Shown: positions 17,202-26,666, numbered from the stretch's first letter. The stretch is 49,198 bases of DNA from Streptomyces lushanensis (GCF_001700515.1 NZ_MAUD01000274.1:1-49198), one strand, 5' to 3'. Numbers and translations are program-made. Notes: generated from the letters alone by a model not told the origin.

Positions 17202-18674
17202 TCAGCCCTCCGCGAGATCGGAGGGACCCGTGGGATCCGCGAGATCCGCGGGCGGGGCCTGGGTGATCGGCAGCAGGACCTGGAACCGGGTGTCGCCGGG
17301 CCGGGACTCCACCCTGATGTCGCCGCGGTGCTTGTTGACGACGATGCGGTACGAGATGTCCAGGCCGAGGCCGGTGCCGTCGCCCACGGACTTGGTGGTG
17401 AAAAAGGGCTCGAAGATCCGGGGCCTGATCTCGGGCGGGATACCGGCTCCCGTGTCGGCCACCTCCACCAGCAACCGCTCGTCCGCCCGCCGAGTGCGCA
17501 GGGTGAGCGTGCCCCGGTCCCCCATGGCGTCGACCGCGTTGTCGATCAGGTTGGTCCACACCTGGTTCAGCTCGGCGCCGAACGCCGGGATCGACGGCAG
17601 CTCACGGTCGTACTCCTTGACGACCCGGACACCGGCCGGGATCTTTCCCTTCAGCATGGTCAGGGTGGCGTCGAGCAGGGTGTGCACGTCCACCGTGCGG
17701 TGCGGCGCCCGGTCGAGCTGGGAGTACTGCTTCGCCGCGCCCACCAGGTCGGAGACCCGGGTCACGGCGTCGTCGATCTCGCCCATCAGGAGCTCGGAGT
17801 CGATGGTGTACGCGAGCCACCGCACGGCCGAGTCCAGATGCTCGTCGCCGACCGTCTCGGCGACCATGGTCAGCCAGGGCACGCCCACTCCTCCCGACAC
17901 CAGGATCGGGGCGAGGTCCCAGGGGCCGGCCACCCCGTGCTCCTCCAGCCAGTCGCCGAGTTCGTCCTCGGCGTCGGCGGCGTCCAGCGCCGACAGCGCG
18001 GATGCCGCGGCGGCCTGTTTGACCGCCGCGTCCTGGAGCTCCACCAGACCGCGCAGCCGGGTGCCGTCCAGCCGTCCGTCCGCGATCAGCGCGAGCTTGT
18101 GGCGCATGCCGGTCACCCGTTCGCGCAGCGCCTCGGTCGCCCGCACCGCCGCCGCGGCCGGGTTGTTCAGCTCATGGGTCAGTCCGGCGGACAGCGCGCC
18201 GAGGGCGACCAGCCGCTCCCGCTCGCCCATCACCGTGTCCGCCGCGCGTGTGCCGAAGAACAGACCCTCCAGCAGATGGAGGGCCATCGGGAACCAGTTG
18301 CGCATCGCGTCGGCGAACTCGTCGGCCGGCAGCACGAAGAACTCCGCGTCGCTGACGGCCCGCAGGGTGTTCGGATAGACCTGTGCCACGCGGTCGCCCA
18401 GATACGCCTGGGTCGCGCCGCCGTAGACACCCCGCCGGTCGGTCCTGGAGACCTCGATGTCGTCGCCGTGCAACCGCCGGTTGAGCGTCACCGCGCCGCT
18501 GAGCAGGACGAAGAAGCAGGTGGCCGGTTCGCCCTCGGTGTAGACGGCGCTGCCGCCCTCGCGCTGCTCCACCCTGCCGCGCTCCGCGAGCCAGGCGAGC
18601 TGGCTGTCGTCGAGCGCCTCGAACAGGAACAGCGTGCGCACCTGCTCCGGCGTCAATCGGTCCGACGCGGTCAT
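17202..18674 (-). CDS. Sensor histidine kinase with N-terminal cyclic-nucleotide-binding domain
   Basis: This is a 490-residue soluble kinase. Residues 12-135 form a cNMP-binding-type beta roll (LFLFEALDDSQLAWLAERG ... CFFVLLSGAVTL). The phosphoacceptor is H167 in SAGLTHELNNPAAAA. A helical insert covers about 180-290. The HATPase domain has NQVWTNLIDNAVDAMG, VADTGAGIPPE and GDGTGLGLDIS. No membrane segments are seen. Its start overlaps the stop of the upstream gene by ATGA, so translation is coupled and the partner response-regulator/oxidoreductase is the obvious target. The cNMP domain may bind a nucleotide or simply sense through the roll; several expected phosphate-binding residues are not obvious. 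Confidence 0.88.
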   Translation of the reverse strand: MTASDRLTPEQVRTLFLFEALDDSQLAWLAERGRVEQREGGSAVYTEGEPATCFFVLLSGAVTLNRRLHGDDIEVSRTDRRGVYGGATQAYLGDRVAQVYPNTLRAVSDAEFFVLPADEFADAMRNWFPMALHLLEGLFFGTRAADTVMGERERLVALGALSAGLTHELNNPAAAAVRATEALRERVTGMRHKLALIADGRLDGTRLRGLVELQDAAVKQAAAASALSALDAADAEDELGDWLEEHGVAGPWDLAPILVSGGVGVPWLTMVAETVGDEHLDSAVRWLAYTIDSELLMGEIDDAVTRVSDLVGAAKQYSQLDRAPHRTVDVHTLLDATLTMLKGKIPAGVRVVKEYDRELPSIPAFGAELNQVWTNLIDNAVDAMGDRGTLTLRTRRADERLLVEVADTGAGIPPEIRPRIFEPFFTTKSVGDGTGLGLDISYRIVVNKHRGDIRVESRPGDTRFQVLLPITQAPPADLADPTGPSDLAEG

Positions 18675-20329
18675 TGCGCCTCCAGGTAACGATGGACCAG
18701 CGAGATCGCCATCGCGCCGTCCCCGACGGCCGAGGCGACACGCTTGAGGGACGCGGCCCGGACGTCACCGGCCGCGAAGACCCCCGGCACGCTGGTCTCC
18801 AGGTGGTACGGATCGCGCGGCAGCGACCAGCCGGCCGGACGCACCCCGTCGGCGGTCAGGTCGGGGCCGGTGAGTACGAACCCCCGCTCGTCGCGCGCGA
18901 CCACACCGTCCAGCCACTCCGTACGCGGCTCCGCGCCGATGAAGACGAACAGCCAGGAGGTGGCGACCGTGTCCACCGCGCCCGAGCGGGCGTCCCGCAG
19001 CGTCAACTGCTCCAGATGACCGTCGCCCTTCCCGCCGATCACCTCGGTCCAGGGATGTATGACGATGTTGTCGATGGCGCCGATCTGGTCGAGCAGGTAC
19101 GTGGACATCGACCGGGTCAGATCGGCGCCCCGGATCAGCATGTGCACGCGCTTGGCGTAGCGGGAGAAGTGCAGGGCGGCCTGGCCCGCCGAGTTGGCGC
19201 CGCCCACCATGTACACCTCGTCGCCCGAGCAGGTGGGTGCCTCGGTGACGGCGGAACCGTAGAACACCCCCGCGCCCGTGAACGGCTCCAGGCTGGGCGC
19301 CGCCAGCATGCGGTACGAGACGCCCGTGGCCAGCACCACCGTATGGGCGGTGATCGAAGCGCCGCCGCCGAACCTCAGCACCCTGCCGGAACCGGCCGCC
19401 TCCAGGGCGACGACTTCCCGGGCGCTGAGGATCTCGGCCCCGAACTTCAGCGCCTGGCGGCGGGCCCGGCCGGTGAGCTGCGAGCCGGAGACACCGTCGG
19501 GAAAGCCCAGATAGTTGTCGATCCGGCTGCTCTGTCCCGCCTGGCCGCCGGTCGCCTCGCGCTCCACCAGCACCGTACGCAGCCCCTCGGACGCGCCGTA
19601 CACGGCGGCGCCGAGCCCGGCGGGGCCGCCGCCGACCACCACGAGGTCGTAGAAGTCGGCGGTGGGCATGGTGCTCAGTCCGACATGCGCGGCGAGTTCC
19701 TTCTCGGCGGGCGCCACCAGGGAGGTGCCGTCGGCGGTGACCACCAGGGGCACCTCGGCCGCGGTGACCCCGGCGGCGGCCAGCAGACGGGCGCCCTCGG
19801 GTTCGTCGGCCCGCAGCCACCGGTACGGCACCAGGTTGCGGGCGAGGAAGTCGCGTACGGCGAAGGACGGCGCGGACCAGCGGTGGCCGACCACCCGGGT
19901 CTCGGTGGCCGTCGGGTCGGGTGTGGCCGCCCAGGCGTCCAGCAGGGAGTCGATCACCGGGTAGAGGTGCTCCTCCGGCGGGTTCCACGGTTTGAGCAGG
20001 TAGTGGTCGAGATCGACGACATTGATCGCGTCGATCGCGGCGCCGGTGTCCGCGTACGCCGTCAGCAGCACCCGCCGGGCGAGCGGGAAGAGGTCCATCG
20101 CCTCTTCGAGGAACTCGATGCCGTTCATCTTCGGCATCCGGTAGTCGGCGAGCATGACCGCGAGCCGGTCACCGCGCAGCTTGATCTCGTGCAGCGCTTC
20201 GAGCGCCTCCGCTCCGGAGACCGCGCGGACGACCCGGTACCGGTCGCCGTACCGGCGCCGGATGTCGCGGGCGACGGCTCGGGAGACCGCCGGATCGTCG
20301 TCGACGGTCAGGATCGTCGGATTCGCCAT
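18671..20329 (-). CDS. Response regulator fused to thioredoxin-reductase-like FAD oxidoreductase
   Basis: This is a 552-residue fusion. Residues 5-130 are a receiver domain with D10-D12, phosphoacceptor D62 (LADYRMP), T90 and K113. Residues 145-222 look like a glutaredoxin-type fold without cysteines (GHRWSAPSFAVRDFLARN). Residues 226-552 are a two-dinucleotide flavoprotein of the thioredoxin reductase family (VVVGGGPAGLGAAVYG; EVYMVGGANSAGQAA; ...VFAAGDVRAAS). The usual CxxC is missing: the region reads YGSAVTEAPTCSG. It is therefore unlikely to reduce thioredoxin by the normal dithiol route. The start MANPTILTVDDD was preferred to an upstream TTG. It overlaps the downstream kinase by 4 nt. 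Confidence 0.88.
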   Translation of the reverse strand: MANPTILTVDDDPAVSRAVARDIRRRYGDRYRVVRAVSGAEALEALHEIKLRGDRLAVMLADYRMPKMNGIEFLEEAMDLFPLARRVLLTAYADTGAAIDAINVVDLDHYLLKPWNPPEEHLYPVIDSLLDAWAATPDPTATETRVVGHRWSAPSFAVRDFLARNLVPYRWLRADEPEGARLLAAAGVTAAEVPLVVTADGTSLVAPAEKELAAHVGLSTMPTADFYDLVVVGGGPAGLGAAVYGASEGLRTVLVEREATGGQAGQSSRIDNYLGFPDGVSGSQLTGRARRQALKFGAEILSAREVVALEAAGSGRVLRFGGGASITAHTVVLATGVSYRMLAAPSLEPFTGAGVFYGSAVTEAPTCSGDEVYMVGGANSAGQAALHFSRYAKRVHMLIRGADLTRSMSTYLLDQIGAIDNIVIHPWTEVIGGKGDGHLEQLTLRDARSGAVDTVATSWLFVFIGAEPRTEWLDGVVARDERGFVLTGPDLTADGVRPAGWSLPRDPYHLETSVPGVFAAGDVRAASLKRVASAVGDGAMAISLVHRYLEAQ

Positions 20330-21100
20330 GACACCACCATCGTCTGGGGACGGGACGACCTCCCGGACCAGCGGCTTCTTCAAGAGGTCCGCGCGTCCAG
20401 TGTACGAGCGCGGGGTGTACGGGCGCCCACGTCACGGGAAGCGGCCGAGGAACCCTGCGGGCGGCTTCTCGCGGGAGTGCCGGGGGTGCCGGGATCGACG
20501 GGAGGGCACGGCGCCCCGGCGTGATGCCGGCCGCGCGTTGACGGTCTGTCCGGGACAGCGCCGGACACGCAGGTCAGCGCGGTGAGCCTGTCCGGGACTG
20601 CCGATCGGCCTTTCTCCGCGGCCGAGGTCCCGGAACGCTGCGGGTGTCGCAGGAACTCCTGTGGCACCGCACGACGACTGGATGGTCACCATGCGCGGAA
20701 CAGGTACGTACATGACACGGCGCGCCACCTCGGGAGGCCGGACTTCGGGAAACCGGCCTTCGGATGGCCGGCCCTGCGGAACACCGGACGGGACGCCCGT
20801 TCCGTCGAAGACTCCGTGGGGCGCCGCGAGCCCGTCCCGCGCGACTCTCGTCGCCGGGACCGGTGACGGACCCGGCGGCCTCCTCGGGACGCCGGCGGCG
20901 TGCCGGCCCTCGCCGGCACGCCGGAGCCCGTGATTCCCGTGATTCCCGTGACAGCCGCACCCGAAAAGCACGGGCGTCACACCGCGCCGGACGGTCCGGC
21001 GGTTCCACGGACGCACGGGCGGAGACCCATGGAACGGTGATGGTAGAATGGTATGACAGTTTAACCCCAATGGGAGATCTTCGACCGGAGAGGACACCCG
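20330..21100. other. Long divergent non-coding region
   Basis: This is 770 bp without a supported gene. Several short open frames exist but look like out-of-frame high-GC noise. At the right end, TAGAAT (21044-21049) is a good -10 candidate for the rightward ferredoxin-reductase unit. Overlapping its downstream side is ATGGTATGACAGT (21048-21060), which resembles the island's operator in its left half only. Confidence 0.4.
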
Positions 21101-21214
21101 ATGCCGCCCGAAGACCAGCGACGCAGCCCCCGACGGGACACGGAACGCGGGATGCCGGTCCCGTCCCGGTGTTCCTCCCGGCGTTTCCCGCACACCTCCC
21201 GGGGGTCGCGGTGA
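21101..21214 (+). CDS. 37-residue Arg-rich small ORF translationally coupled to the reductase
   Basis: An ATG with an excellent ribosome site (GGAGAGGA, 7 nt spacing) opens a frame of 37 codons beginning MPPEDQRRSPRRDTERG. Its TGA overlaps the GTG start of the ferredoxin reductase (GTGA). The peptide is rich in Arg and Ser, has one Cys and matches no family I know. It could be a leader that sets translation of the reductase, whose own GTG has a poor ribosome site. The alternative is that the reductase starts elsewhere and this frame is chance. Confidence 0.4.
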   Translation: MPPEDQRRSPRRDTERGMPVPSRCSSRRFPHTSRGSR

Positions 21215-22515
21215 GCGGGGGGACCCTGATCGTCGGCGCGAGTCAGGCCGGGCTGCAACTCGCGGTGTCCCTGCGGCAGTTGGGTGACACGGCGCCGATC
21301 ACCCTGATCGGCGAGGAGCCGCATCCGCCGTATCAGCGACCGCCCCTGTCGAAGGAGTTCCTGGCGGGCGAGGCGGACCTCGGGTCGCTGGCCTTCCGGA
21401 TGCCCGGCTTCTACGAGTCCGCCGGCATCGACCTCATCTGCGGTGAACGGGTGACCGAGGTGTCCCTGCCGGCCGCCGGATCCGCCGGAGGGCGACCCGC
21501 GTCAACCGCCGGCGCATCCACCGGGTCCGGTGTCGCCACGACGGCCACCGGACGCACCCTGCCGTTCGGCCGGCTGGCGCTCACCGTCGGTTCGGCGCCA
21601 CGACGGCTCGCGGTGCCGGGCTCGGACCTCGACGGGATCTGTGTGCTGCGGGACCGTGACGACGCCGCCCGGCTGCGGTCACGGCTGCTGACCGCCTCCC
21701 GAGTCGTGGTGGTGGGCGGAGGATTCATCGGGCTCGAGGCGGCGGCGGTCGCCAGGGCGCTCGGCAAGGACGTCACCGTGGTCGAGGCCGCGCCCCGGCT
21801 GCTCGCCCGCGCCGTGGCGCCCGTCCTCTCCGAGTTCTATCTGCGGGCGCACCAGCGCCGCGGGACGCGTGTCCTGCTCTCGGGCGCCGTGACCGCGTTC
21901 TGCGGTACGGACGGTCGGGTGACCGGCGTGGACCTGGCCGACGGCACACGGCTGCCCGCCGATCTCGTCCTCGTGGGTGTCGGTGCCGTCCCGCGCACCG
22001 AACTCGCCGAGCGGATAGGACTGGAGTGCGAGGGCGGCATCGTCGTCGACGCGGACGCCCGTACCAGCGATCCGGCGGTGTGCGCGGCGGGTGACTGTAC
22101 GGTGCAGCCGCATCCGACGACCGGGCTCGGCAGGGTACGGCTGGAATCCGTGCAGAACGCCGTGGCCCAGGCCACGGTGGCGGCGGCGACTCTTCTCGGC
22201 AGACCGGCGGGCCCGCGCGCGGTGCCGTGGTTCTGGTCGTACCAGGGCGATCTGAGGCTCCAGATCGCCGGTCTCTCCACCGGATACGACGACTGTGTGG
22301 TGCGCGGCGAGCCGGACAGCGAGCGCTTCTCCGTCCTCTACTACCGGGAGGACCGTCTCCTGGCGGTCGACGCCGTCAACAGCCCGGCCGACTACATGGC
22401 CGTACGCGGAGCGCTCACCCGGGGCGCCACCGTCGAACGCGGCGCGGCGGCCGACACGTCGGCCTCCCTGAAGTCGCTCCTGGCCGCCCGCGCGGACGTG
22501 GTGCTGCCGACCTGA
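21211..22515 (+). CDS. FAD-dependent ferredoxin reductase (putidaredoxin/rhodocoxin reductase type)
   Basis: This 434-residue reductase passes electrons from NAD(P)H to a [2Fe-2S] ferredoxin. It has the FAD motif TLIVGASQAGLQLAV at the N-terminus, the family motif PYQRPPLSKEFL, the NAD motif VVVVGGGFIGLEAAAVA (about 165-181), the FAD-closing CAAGDC (about 290), and a C-terminal reductase domain with FWSYQGDLRLQIAGL. It is the natural partner of the ferredoxin at 32059-32382 and the Rieske oxygenase at 30663-31949, although it lies about 8 kb away. The start is uncertain: the GTG at 21211 fits the family but has no strong ribosome site and may depend on the preceding small ORF. A hairpin follows. 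Confidence 0.88.
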   Translation: MSGGTLIVGASQAGLQLAVSLRQLGDTAPITLIGEEPHPPYQRPPLSKEFLAGEADLGSLAFRMPGFYESAGIDLICGERVTEVSLPAAGSAGGRPASTAGASTGSGVATTATGRTLPFGRLALTVGSAPRRLAVPGSDLDGICVLRDRDDAARLRSRLLTASRVVVVGGGFIGLEAAAVARALGKDVTVVEAAPRLLARAVAPVLSEFYLRAHQRRGTRVLLSGAVTAFCGTDGRVTGVDLADGTRLPADLVLVGVGAVPRTELAERIGLECEGGIVVDADARTSDPAVCAAGDCTVQPHPTTGLGRVRLESVQNAVAQATVAAATLLGRPAGPRAVPWFWSYQGDLRLQIAGLSTGYDDCVVRGEPDSERFSVLYYREDRLLAVDAVNSPADYMAVRGALTRGATVERGAAADTSASLKSLLAARADVVLPT

Positions 22516-22532
22516 CGGCGGCGGCGCCGACA

Positions 22533-22574
22533 GGGCCGGCCCCGTCCTCCGAGATCCGGGGACGGGGCCGGCCC
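22533..22574. terminator. Hairpin between convergent reductase and decarboxylase genes
   Basis: A perfect 15-bp stem (arms 22533-22547 and 22560-22574, 12-nt loop) starts 18 nt after the reductase stop and lies before the stop of the convergent gene. Confidence 0.8.
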
Positions 22575-22628
22575 CGCGTCACATCCATGCGCGATATACG
22601 CCAAATGCCATGTGCCGTACGCCGTACG

Positions 22629-23621
22629 TCAGATGATCGCCGCTTCCAGTGACTCCGGCGCGAAGAGTTCCTCCGGTGTCCACAGCCGCTCCGAGAGACC
22701 CTGCTCAAGGTGGTAGCGCAGAAAGGTGGCCAAGGTTTCGCGGTTGTCCCGGATCCCGTAGGACCAGTAGTCCCTGCCGAGCAGGGCACGGGCCTCCTCC
22801 AGCTGCGGAATCAGCCACGGCAGCATGAAGCGCAGCGCCGACGTGTCGTACAGACTCGCGTACGCCTCGTCCCTGGCGGTGGTCAGCGCCTTGGTGAGCG
22901 ACTGCGCCACCCACGGAAAGCGGTCGTAGACATCTCGTCTGATCACCACCACATGCATGATCGGAAAGATCCCGGTCGCCCGGTAGTACTCCTTCTCGCT
23001 GGAGACGACATCGGTGAAGACCCGCCGCACCCGCGGGTCCCCGGCGGCGAACGGGCCCGGGACGCGCGGTGTGCACAGCGCGTCGATCCCGCCCTCGGCC
23101 AGCATGGCGGAGAGCGTCCTGTCCTCGGGGATACGGCTGATCCGTACCGTGTCCGGGAGGGCGACGGCCGCCTTCTCCACCCGGCCGGCCGTCTCCTGGC
23201 CGCCGGTGAGATGGGTGACCGAGTCGAACGGCACCCCGTGCCGGTCCCCCAAAATGCCCCGCATCCACACACAGGCGGTGAGCTGGTACTCCGGAGTGCC
23301 GACGCGTTTGCCGCGCAGGTCCTCGGGCGAGGAGATCCCGGAGTCGGCGTGGCAGTACAGCGATCCGTGCCGGAACATCCGGGAGGTGAAGACGGGCAGC
23401 GCCACGAAGGGAGGCGGATCCGCGCGCAGGGAGAGCACGTACGAGGAGAGCGACATCTCCGCCACCTCGAACTCCTGGTGGCGCATCATCCGGAAGAAGG
23501 TCTCCTCGACGGGCAGCCGCAGATATGTCAGGTCGACACCGTCGGGACGGACCGTGCCCTCGGCCAGGGCCCGGGTACGGTCGTAGTCGCCGCAGGCGAA
23601 GGTGAGACGCAGTCGGGACAT
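22629..23621 (-). CDS. 4,5-dihydroxyphthalate decarboxylase-family protein (Pht5-like)
   Basis: This 330-residue cytoplasmic protein has the periplasmic-binding-protein fold but no signal peptide. It resembles Pht5 along its length: LRLTFACGDYDRTRALAEG and VRPDGVDL at the start, then FEVAEMSLSSYV, LRGKRVGTPEYQLTA, EYYRATGIFPIMHVVVIR, ALRFMLPWLIPQLEE and a C-terminal LWTPEELFAPESLE. Pht5 converts 4,5-dihydroxyphthalate to protocatechuate; here the substrate is probably a hydroxylated aromatic carboxylate. It is the last gene of the unit ADH-ligK-ligJ, 9 nt after ligJ. A second family member lies at 26667-27614. Confidence 0.8.
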   Translation of the reverse strand: MSRLRLTFACGDYDRTRALAEGTVRPDGVDLTYLRLPVEETFFRMMRHQEFEVAEMSLSSYVLSLRADPPPFVALPVFTSRMFRHGSLYCHADSGISSPEDLRGKRVGTPEYQLTACVWMRGILGDRHGVPFDSVTHLTGGQETAGRVEKAAVALPDTVRISRIPEDRTLSAMLAEGGIDALCTPRVPGPFAAGDPRVRRVFTDVVSSEKEYYRATGIFPIMHVVVIRRDVYDRFPWVAQSLTKALTTARDEAYASLYDTSALRFMLPWLIPQLEEARALLGRDYWSYGIRDNRETLATFLRYHLEQGLSERLWTPEELFAPESLEAAII

Positions 23622-23630
23622 GGTGGAGGA

Positions 23631-24653
23631 CTACCTGCCTTCCGCGGTCAGCCGGGCGTCGAGTCGCGGATAGACACGCCTGGCGTTCGCCTCGAAGACC
23701 TTGCGGAGCTCACGCTCGGAGAGCCCCGTACGGTCGAGAAGGCGTTTGGTGTCGTCCCAGGCGACACCCGTCTCCGGATCGACGCCGCGGACGGCGCCGA
23801 GCATCTCGGACGCGAAGAGGATGTTGTCGGCGCCGATCACCTGGCACAGCAGGTCGATCCCCGGCTGGTGGTAGACACAGGTGTCGAAGAAGACGTTCTC
23901 CCGCAGCAGTTCGGCGGGATCCGGCCGGCCGAGCCGGACGGCGAGACCGCGGTAGCGGCCCCAGTGGTACGGCACGGCGCCGCCGCCGTGCGGTATCACA
24001 AAGCGGAGCCCCGGGAAGCGGGCGAACAGATCACCCTCGACGAGCTGCATGAAGACCGAGGTGTCCGCGTTGAGGTAATGGGCTCCGAGCGTATGGAAGT
24101 TCGGGTTGTGGGAGGTGGAGACATGGATCATCGCCGGGACGTCCAGCTCCACCATCGCCTCGTAGAGCGGGAACCAGTACGGGTCGGTGAGCGGCGGCGA
24201 GGTCCAGTGGCCGCCGGACGGGTCGGGGTTGAGACTGCAGCCGACGAACCCGAGTCCGGTGACGCATCGGCGCAGCTCCGCGACCGAGTCGTCGAGCGGG
24301 CCTTCCGGCACCTGCGGCAGCTGGCAGACGCCCGCGAAGTGCCGCGGGAACAGACCGACCACACGGTGGACGAGGTCGTTGCTCACCCGTGCCCACACAC
24401 GGGCCGTGGCCGGATCGGGCACATGGTGCTCCATCCCCGAGGCCTTGGGCGAGAACAGCAGCAGATCACCGCCGCGCGCCCGGAGCACCTTGAGCTGGTT
24501 GTTCTCGACGCTCTCCCTGATCTCGTCGTCGCCGATGACGGCGGGCAGCGGCAGGGGCAGGGCGGTGTCCCGGAGCCGGGCGAGTTGCGCGTCGCGGAAC
24601 CGCTGGTGCCCGGGCGGCGTGGTGGTGTAGTGGCCGTGACAGTCGATGATCAT
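23631..24653 (-). CDS. ligJ: 4-oxalomesaconate hydratase (amidohydrolase superfamily)
   Basis: The enzyme adds water to 4-oxalomesaconate to give 4-carboxy-4-hydroxy-2-oxoadipate in protocatechuate-4,5-cleavage and gallate pathways. It has 340 residues, like Sphingobium LigJ, and matches it closely in many stretches: MIIDCHGHYTT, FSPKASGMEHH, NPDPSGGHWTSPPLTD, PAMIHVST, PHGGGAVPYHWGR and DTCVYHQPGIDLL. Expected zinc ligands H6, H8, H177 and E283 (ILFASEM) are all present. The ATG at 24653 gives the family N-terminus; a longer frame upstream runs through spacer. It is in a unit with the aldolase (ligK, 64 nt upstream) and a Pht5-like decarboxylase, which supports the pathway. Confidence 0.93.
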   Translation of the reverse strand: MIIDCHGHYTTTPPGHQRFRDAQLARLRDTALPLPLPAVIGDDEIRESVENNQLKVLRARGGDLLLFSPKASGMEHHVPDPATARVWARVSNDLVHRVVGLFPRHFAGVCQLPQVPEGPLDDSVAELRRCVTGLGFVGCSLNPDPSGGHWTSPPLTDPYWFPLYEAMVELDVPAMIHVSTSHNPNFHTLGAHYLNADTSVFMQLVEGDLFARFPGLRFVIPHGGGAVPYHWGRYRGLAVRLGRPDPAELLRENVFFDTCVYHQPGIDLLCQVIGADNILFASEMLGAVRGVDPETGVAWDDTKRLLDRTGLSERELRKVFEANARRVYPRLDARLTAEGR

Positions 24654-24717
24654 CGATGTGTGGTCCTCGTCCTCGTGTCCTCGTCGCCCGGCTCGTTCCC
24701 GTCGCCCGGCCCGCGCT

Positions 24718-25419
24718 TCAGGCGCCGGGTGCCCGGCCGGGTGCCTGATCGACATACGTCAGTCCCTTGCGTGCCAGCCGTTCGCGCATGGCGTGGACAT
24801 CGAGGCTGAGTTCCCCGCGTTCGTACCGGGCACGGGTGGCGGCCTCCTTCTCCTCCCGTACGCGCGACGCCTCCAGCACCCGGGCGGCGTCGAGCCGGGG
24901 CACGACCACCACACCGTCGTCGTCGGCGACGATCACATCGCCGGGCTCCACCCACTGACCGCCGCAGACCACCGGGACATTGACATCGCCCAGGGTCTCC
25001 TTCACGGTGCCGTACGCGCAGATGTGCCGTGACCACACCGGGAAGCCCATCCGCTCCAGCTCGGCCACATCGCGGCAGCCGGCGTCGATGACCGCGCCCC
25101 GGACACCGCGCGCGGCGACGGCGGTGGCGAGCAGTTCACCGAAGTAGCCCGCCTCGGAAGGCGAGGTGGGCGCGACGACGAGGACGTCCCCTTCCCGGCA
25201 CTGCTCCACCGCGACATGGAGCATCCAGTTGTCCGCCGGCGGCACACTGACCGTCACCGCCGTGCCCGCGATACGCGCGCCCCGGTAGACCGGGCGCAGG
25301 GCCGGTGACAGCAGTCCGGTGCGTGACCGCGCCTCGTGCACGGTGGCCACACCGTACGCGGCGAGCCCGTCGGCGCTCGCCCGGTCCGCGCGGCGGGGAT
25401 GGCGCACCACCATGCTCAT
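24718..25419 (-). CDS. ligK: 4-carboxy-4-hydroxy-2-oxoadipate aldolase / oxaloacetate decarboxylase (RraA-like)
   Basis: This 233-residue class II aldolase of the HMG/CHA type splits the LigJ product into pyruvate and oxaloacetate and usually also decarboxylates oxaloacetate. The active-site loop is [22 protein letters not shown], with R116 and D117 at the catalytic and metal positions. [16 protein letters not shown] is the typical family strand. Its ATG overlaps the ADH stop (ATGA). A second Met two codons in is an alternative start. ligJ follows 64 nt downstream, so the pathway's last two steps are made together. Confidence 0.9.
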   Translation of the reverse strand: MSMVVRHPRRADRASADGLAAYGVATVHEARSRTGLLSPALRPVYRGARIAGTAVTVSVPPADNWMLHVAVEQCREGDVLVVAPTSPSEAGYFGELLATAVAARGVRGAVIDAGCRDVAELERMGFPVWSRHICAYGTVKETLGDVNVPVVCGGQWVEPGDVIVADDDGVVVVPRLDAARVLEASRVREEKEAATRARYERGELSLDVHAMRERLARKGLTYVDQAPGRAPGA

Positions 25420-26537
25420 GCCGCCGCCTCCGCCCAGGGCAGCAGGGACACATGGACGACGCCCTCGCCGTACTCACCGCCGACGGTTCTGATGGCACGG
25501 TCGGTGTCGGCGAGGCCGAAGCTGTGGGTGCTCAGCCGCTCGAGCGGGAAGCGGCCCGAGGCCAGCTGTTCCAGGGCGAGTTCGCAGGAGCGGTAGCTGT
25601 GGCCCCGGGCGCTTCTGACGCTGATGGACTTCTCGGTGATCTTCTTCAGCGGGAAATCGGGGAACGCGGCCGGCTCGCCCTGGACCACCATCGTGCCCTC
25701 CCGGCGCTTGAGCGCGTCGACACCGAGCAGTACGGGCGCCGTGCCGGCACCGGCGGTGCAGTCCAGCACCACGTCGACGCCCCGGCCGCCGGTGATCTCC
25801 AGCACCCGGGCGAGGGCGTCCTCCTCGCGGACGTCGATGACATGGTCGGCCCCGAGCTCCCTGGCCAGGGCCAGCCGCGCGGCGTCCCGGGTGGTGCCGG
25901 TGACGATGACCAGTGCGGCGCCCGCCTGCTTGCAGGCGACGACCTGGGACAGGCCCTGCTGTCCGGGGCCCTGGATGAGCACCGTCGAGGCATAGCCGAC
26001 ACCCGCGGTGACCAGGGCCCACTCGATGCCGTTCGACAAGGGCGTGACCAGGCCCGCGAGTTCGGCGGAGACACCGTCCGGCACCCGGTGGATCACCGCG
26101 TTCCACGGCAGATACAGATACCGCGAGAACCCGCCCCAGAGGTGGTATGGATTGTCCGCCGAGGTGTAGCCGTAGCGGCGCGCGTCGGGATTGGTACGCC
26201 AGTCGGTGGCCTCGCAGTGGCGGTACTCGCCCCGGTGGCACCACTCGCAGCGGAAGCATCCGACATAGTGCTCGACGAAGACGCGGTCGCCCTCGGCGAG
26301 CCCCCGGCGCGCGGTGAAGACCGGGCCGGCCGCGGCGATCACACCGACGTTCTCATGGCCCATGATCACCGGATCGCCGAACGGCGGCTTCGCGTACATC
26401 TTCACGTCCGTGCCGCAGATTCCGGCGACCTCGACCTTGAGCAGTGCCCCGTCGTCGGGAATGTCCGGCATCGGGAACTCACGCAGCTCGGTCGTGCCCG
26501 GCGCGGTCCTGACCGCCGCCAGCACCTGCTCCGCCAT
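25416..26537 (-). CDS. Zinc-dependent medium-chain alcohol dehydrogenase
   Basis: This 373-residue MDR dehydrogenase has catalytic zinc ligands C41 and H61/E62 (GHENVGV) and structural zinc cysteines C94, C97, C100 and C108. The NAD site reads [22 protein letters not shown], a less common GPGQQG form. It is first in the unit ADH-ligK-ligJ-decarboxylase and starts just left of an operator-like palindrome. A role as the dehydrogenase for a ring-hydroxylation product or a side-chain alcohol or aldehyde would fit; sugar-alcohol oxidation is the generic alternative. Its stop overlaps the ligK start. Confidence 0.87.
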   Translation of the reverse strand: MAEQVLAAVRTAPGTTELREFPMPDIPDDGALLKVEVAGICGTDVKMYAKPPFGDPVIMGHENVGVIAAAGPVFTARRGLAEGDRVFVEHYVGCFRCEWCHRGEYRHCEATDWRTNPDARRYGYTSADNPYHLWGGFSRYLYLPWNAVIHRVPDGVSAELAGLVTPLSNGIEWALVTAGVGYASTVLIQGPGQQGLSQVVACKQAGAALVIVTGTTRDAARLALARELGADHVIDVREEDALARVLEITGGRGVDVVLDCTAGAGTAPVLLGVDALKRREGTMVVQGEPAAFPDFPLKKITEKSISVRSARGHSYRSCELALEQLASGRFPLERLSTHSFGLADTDRAIRTVGGEYGEGVVHVSLLPWAEAAA

Positions 26538-26582
26538 GGTTTCTCCTCACCCTCGGGGACCGTCGGGCGGTCACACTACTCT

Positions 26583-26627
26583 ATGGACTGATGGACTGAC
26601 CATGGTACCTTTCGGCCGTCAGTCCAT
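26583..26627. promoter_or_regulatory. Operator-like repeats between divergent ADH and Pht5-like genes
   Basis: ATGGACTGACCAT (26591-26603) matches the island's palindrome WTGGTNNNACCAW with one change in the left half. The unit ATGGACTG occurs twice in tandem (26583-26598) and once inverted (CAGTCCAT, 26620-26627). The region lies between two divergent starts and probably controls both units. Confidence 0.55.
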
Positions 26628-26666
26628 CACGAGTGGAGCCGCCACGAGAGAGCCGGAGCAGACACC

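Noticed and set aside
14707..17559. 950-residue reverse-strand frame across three genes
   Set aside because: It runs antisense to the reductase and the SMP-30 gene and through a terminator region, with no conserved motifs.
20764..21210. N-terminal extension of the ferredoxin reductase
   Set aside because: The open frame extends upstream of the FAD motif but through the promoter region with Arg/Pro-rich low-complexity sequence; the family begins at the FAD strand.
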